Assembly: GCF_014493765.1 (NCBI RefSeq)
Contig: NZ_JACTVJ010000029.1
Coordinates: 1-64,000, forward strand
DNA from: Streptomyces polyasparticus
Lineage (GTDB): Bacteria > Actinomycetota > Actinomycetes > Streptomycetales > Streptomycetaceae
DNA: 64,000 nucleotides
Direction: 5' to 3'
A program made the position numbers and the translations under genes. The stretch's first letter is position 1. The number at the start of each line of letters is the position of its first letter. The notes under the pieces were generated by a model that was given only the letters and a program-made list of their open reading frames with translations, made no database searches and was not told where the DNA came from. Shown one piece after another: positions 8,874 to 19,262 of this stretch.

Positions 8874-9314
8874 ATGAGCATGTACTTCGACATCGGCGAC
8901 GAGACGTTGTGGAACCCGTCGAACGGTGCCGGGCGCCTCTTCCTCAAGCAGGTCGAGGTCTTCGAGGCCGAGCTCGGGCCGGCCTCGGGAATCGGCCAGG
9001 GCAAGTATTGGGGCGACCCCGACACACTCGCGATCGATCCGGAGCTGTACGCGGAGTTCACCCGCAGCCTCGTCGACTGGCACTGCCGGACGGGGCACTC
9101 CGTGATCCTCGCGCTCTCCGAGGGGTTCGTGGCCACAGCCCTGGCGCTCGCGCGGCGCGCGGGGATCGAGGTGGAGATGCCCGAGCCGCAATCCGGCCAT
9201 GTATGTGGTGGCGTCGCGCACGACGTGCAGGTGCCGGGCGTTCCCCGGACCGGGACCGTCGCCGCCGCGCTGGACACCCGGGCGCGGGAGATGGACCGGG
9301 GCATGGCCCGCTGA
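8874..9314 (+). CDS. DUF6086 family protein, unknown function
   Basis: 146 residues from ATG 8874 with GAGGGGA 6-7 bases upstream. The opening MYFDIGDETLWNPSNGAGRLF is the signature of DUF6086, a small soluble family found in Streptomyces. No catalytic motif, signal peptide or membrane helix is visible; the C-terminal third is divergent and includes an HVCGGVAHDVQ segment. Neighbours (merR before, a LysE exporter after) give no functional clue. Confidence 0.75.
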   Translation: MSMYFDIGDETLWNPSNGAGRLFLKQVEVFEAELGPASGIGQGKYWGDPDTLAIDPELYAEFTRSLVDWHCRTGHSVILALSEGFVATALALARRAGIEVEMPEPQSGHVCGGVAHDVQVPGVPRTGTVAAALDTRAREMDRGMAR

Positions 9315-9359
9315 GAAACCCGCTGGAAGAGCGAACTCTCCCCGTGCTTGCATGGCTTC

Positions 9360-9998
9360 ATGGTGTCGTCCGACCGTTTGCTCGCCTTCGCGGCCATGTC
9401 GTTCCTGCTGATCGTGATCCCCGGTCCCAGCGTCCTGTTCGTGATCGGGCGTGCGCTTGCGCAGGGGCGCCGCGCCGCACTGACCACGGTCGTGGGGAAC
9501 ACGATCGGCGCCTATGTGCTCATCGTGGCCGTGGCGTTCGGCGTCGGGTCGGTGGTGGAACGCTCGGTGCTCGTGTTCACCGTGCTGAAGCTGGCCGGCG
9601 CCGCCTACTTGGTGTACCTCGGCGTCAAGGCATGGCGCGAACGCCGTTCGCTGCATGCCGCGGTCACGGGTACGGGGGCTGCGCAGGGTGGCCGACGCAC
9701 CTTCTGGGAGGGGTTCGCGGTCGGTGTGACGAACCCCAAGACCATCGTGTTCTTCGCCGCCGTGCTGCCGCAGTTCGTCGACCGCGGGCAGGGACATGTC
9801 GCGGCTCAGATGCTGGTGCTCGGCCTGGTCTTCAACATCATCGCTGTCGCTTCCGACATGGCGTGGGGCCTCGTCGCGGCCACCGCTCGTGACTGGTTCG
9901 CCCGTTCACCGCAGCGGCTCTCCCTGGTCGGCGGAATCGGTGGGCTCACCATGATCGGACTCGGTGTCACCGTCGCCACGACCGGCCGGAAGGACTGA
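9360..9998 (+). CDS. LysE-family amino acid exporter
   Basis: 212 residues from ATG 9360; a TTG at 9348 would add four residues and neither start has a strong ribosome site. The family signature FLLIVIPGPSVLFVIGRALAQGRRAALTTVVGNTIG is at the N-terminus and VGVTNPKTIVFFAAVLPQFVD in the middle; about six membrane helices are expected. LysE/RhtB proteins export amino acids or related metabolites with the proton gradient. Substrate not predictable. No adjacent LysR- or Lrp-type regulator. Confidence 0.9.
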   Translation: MVSSDRLLAFAAMSFLLIVIPGPSVLFVIGRALAQGRRAALTTVVGNTIGAYVLIVAVAFGVGSVVERSVLVFTVLKLAGAAYLVYLGVKAWRERRSLHAAVTGTGAAQGGRRTFWEGFAVGVTNPKTIVFFAAVLPQFVDRGQGHVAAQMLVLGLVFNIIAVASDMAWGLVAATARDWFARSPQRLSLVGGIGGLTMIGLGVTVATTGRKD

Positions 9999-10085
9999 CT
10001 CGCCCCGGCCGACCACAAGTCCGCAGATGCCGGTTGTCAGCGGCGGGACGTACGGTACGCAGGCAGGAGCGTTGAAGGGGAGATC

Positions 10086-10673
10086 ATGGGCGACTGGTTC
10101 CAGACGATCGTCGACACCGAGGCCACGCCGCAGGAGGCGCAGGGGCTCGCGACGAGTGTCCTCGACTGGCTGATCGCGGACGGCTTCGTCTCGGCGGAAC
10201 GTACGGACTGCGTCCTCGGCGCCGACGCCGGGCACGCGCCAGGGCCGCGTTACGGCGAAGCCGTCGAAGAGCTGGATCCCCACCTGATCAATCTGTGGAG
10301 CAACGGCCTGCATGTCACCGTGGAGCGCACGGTCTTCGACGCCGGTCAGGGCGAGCCCTCGGCCGTCACCTGCCCGCACTGCGCGGCGGAGTTGCCGCTC
10401 GTCGACCAGTACTGGTCACCCATCGACGAGAACTGGGACCGGTTCAGCGACGCGGTGAACTCCTGGCCCGACGGGGACGACGAGCCCGTCGCGTGCCCGT
10501 CATGCGACCGGACCGCTCCCGTGCACACGTGGATCTGGGCCGACGACTGCTTCGCGTTCGGCCATCTCGGCCTCACGTTCTGGAACTGGCCCGCACTCCG
10601 CCGGGAGTTCGTCGCGGACATCGCACGCCGTCTGGGCGGCCACCGCACCGTACTCCTCGCGGGCAAGCTCTGA
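10086..10673 (+). CDS. conserved hypothetical protein with two CxxC pairs
   Basis: 195 residues from ATG 10086, with GGGGAG 3 bases before the start. The first half begins GDWFQTIVDTEATPQEA. The second half holds CPHC and CPSC (about residues 98-101 and 138-141), a likely zinc ribbon, followed by WIWADDCFAFGHLGLTFWNWPAL, a pattern seen in actinobacterial hypothetical proteins. Soluble, no signal. Probably a zinc-binding structural protein; function unknown. Monocistronic by spacing. Confidence 0.75.
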   Translation: MGDWFQTIVDTEATPQEAQGLATSVLDWLIADGFVSAERTDCVLGADAGHAPGPRYGEAVEELDPHLINLWSNGLHVTVERTVFDAGQGEPSAVTCPHCAAELPLVDQYWSPIDENWDRFSDAVNSWPDGDDEPVACPSCDRTAPVHTWIWADDCFAFGHLGLTFWNWPALRREFVADIARRLGGHRTVLLAGKL

Positions 10674-10829
10674 CGGTGCCACCCGTGCCGAGTCTGCTGC
10701 CCCTGGTGTCAGGCTCCCCGCCGGGCGACGACGGCCTCGGCGACGCTGAGAGCCTGTCTTTGAACCCCCGCCTGCGACCCGACGCCCGGCACGCGCTCTC
10801 GGCGGACTGCGCACGTCCGAAGACGTAGG

Positions 10830-11123
10830 TCAGTTGGTGGGCGAGGTCAGGGTGGCCGTCGTCGAGGATGCGCGTGTGCAGCCTGCCGGCCGGGCCTTGC
10901 ATCCCTGAAGGGCTCTGCGGTGCGAGAGGGAGAGCCTTGGCGGGGGTGTGGACCATGTACATGCTGCCGCGTCACCGGCCGTGTAGACAGTGCCCTGACG
11001 ACACAGACGGGACCACAGCGCGTCCCACCCCGGGTCCTGCAGGTCGGGGCCGACAGCTTCGAGGAGCGCCGGAACGTCTTGGGCGCTCCCGTAGGCGTGG
11101 TGAAGCTGGGACCAGTCCGTCAT
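10830..11123 (-). pseudogene. decayed HEAT-repeat protein gene fragment
   Basis: The first ~48 residues from ATG 11123, MTDWSQLHHAYGSAQDVPAL through SRLCRQGTVYTA, resemble the N-terminus of streptomycete HEAT-repeat proteins. After that the reading becomes low-complexity and unlike the family, and stops at 97 residues where full-length relatives are several hundred. A frameshift near 10975 is likely, with the rest lost. The gap 10674-11166 otherwise contains nothing I can name. Confidence 0.45.
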
Positions 11124-11166
11124 AGGGCTGATCCAAGCAAACGGCTCGACGTCGGTCGCCCCCGGG

Positions 11167-11868
11167 CTACCTGTCGCGATCGGGGGCCCTCAGGCCGAAT
11201 CGGAGGGCGAGGCGGTCGGCCATCACGGACGCGGGGACTGACCCGTCGATCGTGATCGTGGGGAGGTCGTGGAGCTCGGCCTGCCTGCGGACCTCGCGGT
11301 CCCAGTGCGCGTCGCGTACCAGCCGTTTGGCGAATGTGGCCGCCGGATCCTCGTTGCCCCAGTTGCCCCGGGCGCGGGAGCGGTCGGTATAGCGGGTGGC
11401 GAGTGCGTTCTCTCTGAACTCGGCTGTGGGGAGCAGGAATACGGCCTGGTGCGTCCATCGCAGCAGAGGTGCGATGTGCTCCGGCAGGACACCGAAGTAG
11501 TCGACCAGAACAATGCGGTCGCCGGAGAAGCCGAGGAGGTCCTCGACAAGGAAGCCGACGGTCTCACCGTGGAGACCGGGCATGCTCTCGAACACCTGCT
11601 GTCCGGTGCGTTCGCGCCACATGGCTCCGGGCGGCAGGTCCCGCAGTGCGGTGAAGTGAGGGTGTCGTTGCGGTGTGCTGCGCTCCAGCCAGGCGTGTTC
11701 CGCCCGGTCGCCGTCGTAGACCTCGACGTTGTGTCGCTCGGCCAGTAATCGGGTCAGCGTGCTCTTGCCGCCGGCCGTACCGCCGGCGATCCAGCGCACA
11801 TGAGCGAGTCGGTCCGCGAGGCCCTGACGGGGCTCGGCGTCCGAGGAGGCGAAGGTCATGGCCACCAT
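11167..11868 (-). CDS. P-loop NTPase / kinase-like protein
   Basis: 233 residues if started at ATG 11868; ATG 11859 and GTG 11913 are alternatives and none has a well-spaced ribosome site. A Walker A motif GGTAGGKST sits at about residues 29-37 right after RWIAGG; a likely Walker B strand is RIVLVDYFGVLP. The VEVYDGDRAEHAW segment and the RARGNWGNED lid-like region suggest a small-molecule or nucleoside kinase fold, like shikimate/gluconate-type or chloramphenicol-phosphotransferase-like proteins. Substrate unknown. Single gene, divergent from feoA. Confidence 0.7.
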   Translation of the reverse strand: MVAMTFASSDAEPRQGLADRLAHVRWIAGGTAGGKSTLTRLLAERHNVEVYDGDRAEHAWLERSTPQRHPHFTALRDLPPGAMWRERTGQQVFESMPGLHGETVGFLVEDLLGFSGDRIVLVDYFGVLPEHIAPLLRWTHQAVFLLPTAEFRENALATRYTDRSRARGNWGNEDPAATFAKRLVRDAHWDREVRRQAELHDLPTITIDGSVPASVMADRLALRFGLRAPDRDR

Positions 11869-12049
11869 GGTGACGGTCGCGCAGGCGGCCTTCCAGGTGC
11901 TCCCCCTTTGCACGCAGCCGACTTCACGCGCGCCTCACGCCGAAGGGGCCTAAGTCCCGTCGCTCCCAGGCCCATCGACAGGGCCGGTGCTCCCCGCCTG
12001 CACCGCTTGACCCAAGCTTGACCGAATCCAGCGAATCGGATGAAAAGTG

Positions 12050-12068
12050 CAATTTAGGCTTACCTCAG
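12050..12068 (+). promoter_or_regulatory. DtxR/IdeR-type iron box before feoA
   Basis: GCAATTTAGGCTTACCTCA matches the actinobacterial iron-box consensus (TTAGGTTAGGCTAACCTAA) at 13 of 19 positions, with the right half strongest. It lies about 64 bp upstream of the feoA start. Under iron sufficiency a DmdR/IdeR repressor would block this promoter. Confidence 0.65.
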
Positions 12069-12131
12069 AAACGTCCCCAAGCGCGTCCCCGGACACGCCT
12101 CCGGACACGTCTCCAGGAAGGCCAGGCCCCA

Positions 12132-12419
12132 GTGACCCTTCGCGGCTGCGCCCCCGGCACCCACGCCCGGATCCGGCGGATCACCACCGACGCACAGGAC
12201 CGGCTGCGCCTCGCCGAACTCGGGTTCGTGCGCGGGGCGGAGGTCAGGGTGGTCGGCCGCGGGGCGACCGGCGGGCTGCTGCTCGCGCTGGGGGACGCGA
12301 GGGTCGCGGTCGACGACGCCACCGCACACGCCGTCAGCATCGAGCCGGTGAACGATCCGATGAACGAGCCGGTGATCGAGCCGCTCACCGATCCCGTACG
12401 GGCGGCCCCCCATGCCTGA
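12132..12419 (+). CDS. feoA: ferrous iron transport protein A
   Basis: 95 residues from GTG 12132, which follows an AGGAAGG ribosome site; an upstream TTG at 12018 would put the iron box inside the coding region and is less likely. The protein is an SH3-like FeoA domain: TLRGCAPGTHARIRRI, RLRLAELGFVRGAEVRVV and LLLALGDARVAVDDATAHAVSI. FeoA is a small cytoplasmic partner of the FeoB transporter. The C-terminus has a short PVNDPMNEPVIEPLTDPV repeat-like tail. Its stop overlaps the feoB ATG by 8 bp. Confidence 0.92.
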   Translation: MTLRGCAPGTHARIRRITTDAQDRLRLAELGFVRGAEVRVVGRGATGGLLLALGDARVAVDDATAHAVSIEPVNDPMNEPVIEPLTDPVRAAPHA

Positions 12420-14388
12420 CACCCGCACCCCCACACCCACCACCACCCCCCTCATCACCCCCACCTGCAGCCCCACCCCCGAGAACACCCGCACCCCCGG
12501 CGCCCCCGTAGTCGCCCTCGTCGGCAACCCCAATGTCGGCAAGTCGACCCTGTTCAACGCCCTCACGGGCGCCCGCCAGCACGTGGGCAACTGGCCCGGC
12601 AAGACCGTCCAGGTCGCCCGCGGCACCTGGCGCCCTGCGGACGGTGCGCCGGTCGATCTGGTCGATCTCCCCGGCACGTACAGCCTGGTCCCCCGCTCCC
12701 CGGACGAGGAGCTCACCCGCGACCTCCTCGTCGACCCGGGCGCCGAAGGCCGCCCGGACCTGGTGGTGGTGACCGCCGACGCGGCCAATCTGGCGCGAAA
12801 TCTGTATCTGCTCGCCGAGATCCTGGAGACCGGGGTGCGCTGCGTGGTCGCCCTGACCATGACGGATGTGGCGCGCGGCCGCGGGATCACGGTCGACGAG
12901 GCGGCCCTGGCAGGGGAGTTGGGCGTGCCGGTGATCCCCGTGGTGCCGCGCAGGCGCCAGGGGCTGGCCGCTCTCGCCGACGCCGTACGGCAGGAGCTCG
13001 ACGCGCACCGCCCCGCACGCCCCCTCCACCTGGACGTGCCCCAGGACGACGACCCCGAACTGGCAGCCGCCGAAGCGCGGTACGCGTGGGTGCACGAGGT
13101 CCTCGCAGTGGTACGCATACAGCGCGCGGGCGCCGGGCTCACCCTCTCCGACCGGGTGGACCGGGTTCTGACCTCCCGCTGGTTCGGCATTCCGGCGTTC
13201 CTCGCCGCCATGTGGTGTGTGTTCACGGCCACGACGACGCTCGCGAAACCTCTGCAGGACGGACTCGGGGCGTTCATGGACGGCCCGGTCACCGATGCGG
13301 CCTCCGGTGCGCTGTCGGGCGCGCCGGACTGGCTGCGCGGGCTCCTGGTGGACGGACTGATCGGCGGCGTCGGGCAGTTGCTGACCTTCGTCCCCCTGAT
13401 GGTCATCATGTTCGTGCTGCTCGCGCTGCTCGAGGACTCCGGCTACATGGCCCGCGCTGCGTTCGTCGTGGACCGCCTCATGCGCCGGCTCGGGCTGCCC
13501 GGCCGCGCGTTCCTGCCGATCATCGTGGGCTTCGGCTGCAATGTGCCGGCGCTCGCGGGTCTTCGCATTCTCGGCAACCGGCGCCAGCGGCTGCTCGTCG
13601 GCATGATCATCCCGTATGTCTCGTGCAGTGCGCGCCTGACCGTGTACGTGCTGTTCGCGGCGGTCTTCTTCGGGAGCACCGCGGGCACCGTGGTCTTCGC
13701 GATGTATCTGCTCTCGGTACTGCTCGTGGTCGGGATCGGGATGCTGCTCCGCAAGACGCTCTTCCGTGAACTGAACGGCGAAGCCCTGGTGTTGGAGCTG
13801 CCGCCGTACCGCCTGCCCACCCTGCGCGTGGTCGGCACGCAGACCTGGCAGAAGCTCGCCGGGTTCCTGAAGACCGCCGCCGGGGTCATCGTCGCCACGG
13901 TCACCGCGGTGTGGCTGCTCTCGGCGATTCCGCTGGGGGCCGCGTCCGGTACCTCGTTCGGCGAGGCGCCGATCGAGCACAGCGTGTTCGGTGCGATGTC
14001 CCGGGCCGCGGCCCCGGCCTTCGCACCGGCCGGTTTCGACAACTGGCACGCGGCCGCCGCGCTCGGCACCGGCTTCGTCGCGAAGGAGGCGGTGGTGGCG
14101 ACCGTCGCCCAGACCTACAGCGCGGACGAGCCCGAGGGCCCCGACCACGCCGGCGAACTCGGCACGCGTCTGCACGAGACCTTCGAGCAGAGCTCCGGCG
14201 GCCATCCGCTGCCCGCGGTCCTGGCCTTCTTGGTGTTCCTGCTCGCGTACACCCCCTGCATGGCCACGATCGCCACCCAGTGGCACGAGATGGGCGGCCG
14301 GATGACGCTCCTGTCCACCGGCATCCAACTGGCCGTCGCCTGGCTGCTCGCGATCGCCGTGTTCCAGATCGGGAGCCTGTGGTGGTGA
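12412..14388 (+). CDS. feoB: ferrous iron transporter FeoB
   Basis: 658 residues. After a threonine/proline-rich N-tail, the G domain shows G1 GNPNVGKST (38-46), G3 DLPG (85-88) and a G4 reading LTMTD, where threonine replaces the usual asparagine, as in several actinobacterial FeoBs. Two Gate domains with about eight helices follow: SGYMARAAFVVDRLMRRLGLPGRAFLPIIVGFGCNVPA, and FVAKEAVVATVAQTY. It imports Fe(II) across the membrane, driven or gated by GTP. Overlaps feoA by 8 bp and the FeoC-like gene by 4 bp. Expected to be iron-repressed through the upstream DtxR-type box. Confidence 0.97.
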   Translation: MPDTRTPTPTTTPLITPTCSPTPENTRTPGAPVVALVGNPNVGKSTLFNALTGARQHVGNWPGKTVQVARGTWRPADGAPVDLVDLPGTYSLVPRSPDEELTRDLLVDPGAEGRPDLVVVTADAANLARNLYLLAEILETGVRCVVALTMTDVARGRGITVDEAALAGELGVPVIPVVPRRRQGLAALADAVRQELDAHRPARPLHLDVPQDDDPELAAAEARYAWVHEVLAVVRIQRAGAGLTLSDRVDRVLTSRWFGIPAFLAAMWCVFTATTTLAKPLQDGLGAFMDGPVTDAASGALSGAPDWLRGLLVDGLIGGVGQLLTFVPLMVIMFVLLALLEDSGYMARAAFVVDRLMRRLGLPGRAFLPIIVGFGCNVPALAGLRILGNRRQRLLVGMIIPYVSCSARLTVYVLFAAVFFGSTAGTVVFAMYLLSVLLVVGIGMLLRKTLFRELNGEALVLELPPYRLPTLRVVGTQTWQKLAGFLKTAAGVIVATVTAVWLLSAIPLGAASGTSFGEAPIEHSVFGAMSRAAAPAFAPAGFDNWHAAAALGTGFVAKEAVVATVAQTYSADEPEGPDHAGELGTRLHETFEQSSGGHPLPAVLAFLVFLLAYTPCMATIATQWHEMGGRMTLLSTGIQLAVAWLLAIAVFQIGSLWW

Positions 14389-14708
14389 ACGGGACCGTCA
14401 GCCCGCTGCGCCGCATCCTCGTCGAGATCCACCGCGGCGGCTCCCTGGAGGACGTGGCGGCCCGGATCGGCGTCGCACCGGACGAGGCCGCCGCGATGGT
14501 CGACTACTGGGTGGGCCGCGGGGTGCTCACCCGCGAGGCCGTCTCCGGCGGCTGCCCACCGGCCGGATGCGGCGGCTGCACGCTGCGCGCTTCCTGTACG
14601 TCACCAGGGCTGACGCGTAAGCCGTCAGGGCCCCCGGGTACGTCACCAGGGCTCACCGGCCGTCCGCTGCTGCACACGATCAGGCCGGCCGACGCGCCAG
14701 GGCCCTGA
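14385..14708 (+). CDS. feoC: FeoC-like winged-helix protein with cysteine cluster
   Basis: 107 residues from a GTG overlapping the feoB stop (GTGA). Residues ~1-50 form a small winged helix (LRRILVEIHRGGSLEDVAARIGVAPDEAAAMVDYWVGRGVL). Then CPPAGCGGCTLRASC supplies four cysteines, the FeoC-type iron-sulfur or metal site. The C-terminal ~35 residues are two copies of a 14-residue repeat (TSPGLTRKPSGPPG) made by a 42 bp in-frame duplication at 14597-14653, absent from ordinary FeoC. FeoC proteins regulate or stabilise FeoB. Operon position makes the assignment firm despite low conservation. Confidence 0.85.
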   Translation: MNGTVSPLRRILVEIHRGGSLEDVAARIGVAPDEAAAMVDYWVGRGVLTREAVSGGCPPAGCGGCTLRASCTSPGLTRKPSGPPGTSPGLTGRPLLHTIRPADAPGP

Positions 14709-14735
14709 CACGACCCTTACTTTCCCTCATTCTTC

Positions 14736-14751
14736 CCTGACAACTGTCAGG
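14736..14751. promoter_or_regulatory. 16 bp inverted repeat upstream of the ornithine-lipid genes
   Basis: CCTGACA-AC-TGTCAGG is a perfect 7-2-7 inverted repeat between feoC and the OlsB-like gene. The 2-base spacer is too short for a hairpin loop, so an operator is more likely than a terminator. The regulator is not evident. Confidence 0.4.
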
Positions 14752-14904
14752 AATCTTTGACGCGTTCACCGCTCGGCTGCACGGTGGAATGGACCGGGCC
14801 GCCGAGCGGCAACTCGACGGCCCGTGCACGACATGAGCAATCCGCGCGGACGATGCGACTCGATGCGCGCGGACTTCCCCAGCGTATGGAGAGCAGGTTT
14901 CACC

Positions 14905-15660
14905 ATGCCCAGTCCTGCACTGTCCACTGTAACCGTCGACTCCGCCGCCTATACGGTCACGATCGCGGACACCCCTGAACAGGTGCGCGCCGCCCAGCGG
15001 TTGCGCCATGACGTCTTCGGCAGCGAGCTCGGCGCGCGCCTTCACTCGCCGGAACCGGGCCTGGACATCGACGAGTTCGACGCCGTGGCCGACCACCTGA
15101 TCGTCACCGAGACCGGCAGCGGCGAGGTCGTCGGCACGTACCGGCTGATACCGCCGGGCCGCGGCGCGCGGCTCTATTCGGAGAGCGAGTTCGATCTCGC
15201 GGCACTCGCCCCGATCCGCCCGCACCTCGTCGAGGCGGGCCGCTCCTGCGTCCACCCCGACCACCGCACCGGCGCCGTGATCAATCTGCTGTGGTCGGCG
15301 CTCGCCCGCTACGTACTGCTCTCCGGCCACGAATACCTCGCGGGCTGCGCCTCCGTACCGCTGGACGACGGCGGCCGCGCCGCCACCAGCGCCTGGCTGC
15401 TCGGCACCGCCAAGCACGCCGCGCCCGCCGATCTGCGGGTCCACCCGCACCGGCCGTGGCAGCCCGCGGGTCCGCTGGGCGGCACCCCGTCGTACGCGGA
15501 TCTGCCGCCGCTGCTCCGCGGCTACCTGCGGCTCGGCGCGTGGATGTGCGGGGCCCCGGCGCACGACCCGGAGTTCGGCGTCGCCGACTTCTACGTCCTG
15601 CTGCCGATGGTCAACGTGAGCGACCGCTACCGGCGCTACTTCCTCGGCGAGGGACGGTGA
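14905..15660 (+). CDS. OlsB-like GNAT N-acyltransferase (lyso-ornithine lipid synthesis)
   Basis: 251 residues from ATG 14905, preceded by GGAGAGCAGG. It matches the haemolysin/OlsB group of GNAT enzymes: QRLRHDVFGSELGARL, GLDIDEFDAVADHLIV, GEVVGTYRLIPP, SESEFDLAAL, EAGRSCVHPDHRTGAVINLLWSAL and the late GAPAHDPEFGVADFYVLLPM block. OlsB links a 3-hydroxyacyl chain from ACP to the amino group of ornithine. The next gene is a PlsC acyltransferase, the natural OlsA partner, overlapping by 4 bp. The pair is known from streptomycete ornithine-lipid loci. The substrate amino acid cannot be proved from sequence. Confidence 0.85.
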   Translation: MPSPALSTVTVDSAAYTVTIADTPEQVRAAQRLRHDVFGSELGARLHSPEPGLDIDEFDAVADHLIVTETGSGEVVGTYRLIPPGRGARLYSESEFDLAALAPIRPHLVEAGRSCVHPDHRTGAVINLLWSALARYVLLSGHEYLAGCASVPLDDGGRAATSAWLLGTAKHAAPADLRVHPHRPWQPAGPLGGTPSYADLPPLLRGYLRLGAWMCGAPAHDPEFGVADFYVLLPMVNVSDRYRRYFLGEGR

Positions 15661-16478
15661 ACGCCTGGGCGGTGCAGTCTCCCTGCACCACCGGCTGCGT
15701 CGAGCACCGGACCGGCCCGGTGTCCGCGCGCACGGCGCTGCGCCGCCATACGGACTTCACCGCGATCATCGCGGGCACCGCGGCCCACCGCCACACCCTC
15801 ACCGATCCGCAGGCGCTGCGCCTGCGCGCCCGCCACCTCCTGGCCGCCCTCGACATCCGACGGCGGGGCGGCGAGGGCGAGTTGAGCGTCCCCGGCCGCA
15901 CGGGCACGCTGATCGTCGCCAACCACATCTCCTGGCTCGACGTGATCGCCCTGCTCGCCCGCGAACCGGTCACGCTGATCGCCAAGCGCGAGGTCGCCGG
16001 CTGGCCCGTGGTCGGCACCCTGGCCCGCCGCGCCGGCACCTGCTTCATCGAACGCGACGCCGTGCGGCGCCTGCCGCACCAGGTCGCCCTGGTCCGCGAG
16101 ATGCTCCTCGCCGGCCGCTCGGTGGCCGTCTTCCCGCAGGCCACGACGTGGTGCTCCGAGTACGGCGGTACGTTCCGCCGCGCCATGTTCCAGGCCGCCG
16201 TGGACGCCAAGGCGCCGGTGCGGCCCGTCACCCTCGGCTACCGGCAGCACGGGACGCCGACGACGGTGGCCGCGTTCGTCGGCGACGACGGTTTCCTGCC
16301 CTCGCTCCACCGGGTGGCGCGGGCGGACGGACTGACCGTGCGGGTCGACACGCACGAGCCGCTCCTGCCGGGTCCCCGCTGGGACCGGCGGACCCTGGCC
16401 CATGCGGCGCAGCAGGCGGTGCTCGGCGACGCGACCGCCGCGGCCCTGCCGTCCTTCTCCCCCGCCGCCCATGCTTGA
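15657..16478 (+). CDS. OlsA-like PlsC 1-acyl O-acyltransferase
   Basis: 273 residues from GTG overlapping the upstream stop. The PlsC domain has the H-x4-D motif NHISWLD (H90, D95) and a second block FPQATT at 159-164, where the common FPEGTR glutamate and glycine are replaced. GTLARRAGTCFIERD is the acceptor-site block. It would acylate the hydroxyl of lyso-ornithine lipid, completing ornithine lipid at the inner membrane face. The change at the second motif is worth noting but occurs in OlsA-type proteins. It overlaps the DedA gene by 8 bp. Confidence 0.85.
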   Translation: MNAWAVQSPCTTGCVEHRTGPVSARTALRRHTDFTAIIAGTAAHRHTLTDPQALRLRARHLLAALDIRRRGGEGELSVPGRTGTLIVANHISWLDVIALLAREPVTLIAKREVAGWPVVGTLARRAGTCFIERDAVRRLPHQVALVREMLLAGRSVAVFPQATTWCSEYGGTFRRAMFQAAVDAKAPVRPVTLGYRQHGTPTTVAAFVGDDGFLPSLHRVARADGLTVRVDTHEPLLPGPRWDRRTLAHAAQQAVLGDATAAALPSFSPAAHA

Positions 16479-17199
16479 CCAGTACGTCCAGACCCTGCAG
16501 CAGCTGCTCGACTCCCCCTGGCTCTGGTTCGCCATCTTCCTGACCGCTTCGCTCGACGCCCTGCTCCCCTTCATGCCGAGCGAGACGACGGTGATCACCG
16601 CCGCCGTCCTCATCGGCCCCGACCCCGGTCGACTCACTCTGCTCACCGTGCTCGCCGCCGTCGGCGCCTTCGCGGGCGACGTCGGCGGCCATCTCCTCGG
16701 CCGCCGTGCGGGCCCCCGCCTCATCCCCCTGCTGCTGCGCGGCGAGCGGGGCCGCCGCCGGTACGCATGGGCCCGCTCGGCCGTCGCACGGCACGGCCCG
16801 CTCCTGATCGTGGCGGGCCGCTATGTACCCGGCGGCCGCGTCGCGGTCGGCCTGACCACCGGCGCGCTGCGCTATCCGCTGCGCCGCTTCCTCGCCTGCG
16901 AAGCGCTCGGTACGGCGCTGTGGGCGGTCCTCGCCGTCTGTGCGGGCGCGCTCGGCGGTGCGGCCTTCGCGGACCGTCCGCTGTACGGGCTCGCACTGTC
17001 CTTCGGCCTGGTCACAGCGCTGACCCTCGTCCTCGAGTGCGTCCGCCGGCGCCGGACACCGACTGGCTCCGTACGACGACGTGCCCCAGCCCTCCCCGTA
17101 CAGCCGAATGGCGCAGCCCCCGAAGCGCCCGGGCCGCGGCCTGCCGCCCGTCCGCAGCCGCCCGGTTCGCCCGGATTGTCGACTCGCGTGAGGATGTGA
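16471..17199 (+). CDS. DedA-family membrane protein
   Basis: 242 residues from ATG 16471. The DedA/SNARE-associated domain is clear: [40 protein letters not shown], and [37 protein letters not shown]. About five or six membrane segments; the last ~50 residues are a proline/arginine-rich cytosolic tail. DedA proteins translocate lipids such as undecaprenyl phosphate or phosphatidylethanolamine. The 8 bp overlap with the acyltransferase gene ties it to lipid synthesis here; a role in moving the finished lipid across the membrane is an inference. Confidence 0.9.
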   Translation: MLDQYVQTLQQLLDSPWLWFAIFLTASLDALLPFMPSETTVITAAVLIGPDPGRLTLLTVLAAVGAFAGDVGGHLLGRRAGPRLIPLLLRGERGRRRYAWARSAVARHGPLLIVAGRYVPGGRVAVGLTTGALRYPLRRFLACEALGTALWAVLAVCAGALGGAAFADRPLYGLALSFGLVTALTLVLECVRRRRTPTGSVRRRAPALPVQPNGAAPEAPGPRPAARPQPPGSPGLSTRVRM

Positions 17200-17281
17200 G
17201 CACGACTGGCCTCACCTCCCGCGCGCGGCGCGCTGCGGGCGGCAGGAGTCCCCGTCGCCCGCGCACGGCAGGGAGAACGCA

Positions 17282-19261
<1,980 letters not shown>

Positions 19262-19262
19262 C

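Noticed and set aside
10746-10772. GAGAGCCTGTCTTTGAACCC as an insertion-sequence end
   Set aside because: It resembles some IS termini, but no matching inverted copy, target duplication or transposase remnant is visible.
12018-12131. An upstream TTG start for FeoA adding 38 residues
   Set aside because: The added stretch contains the iron box and no conserved residues, while GTG 12132 has a ribosome site and matches family length.
14764-14770. GTTCACC as a PHO box upstream of the ornithine-lipid genes
   Set aside because: Only one 7-base half matches; the 11 bp direct-repeat partner units expected for PhoP are absent.
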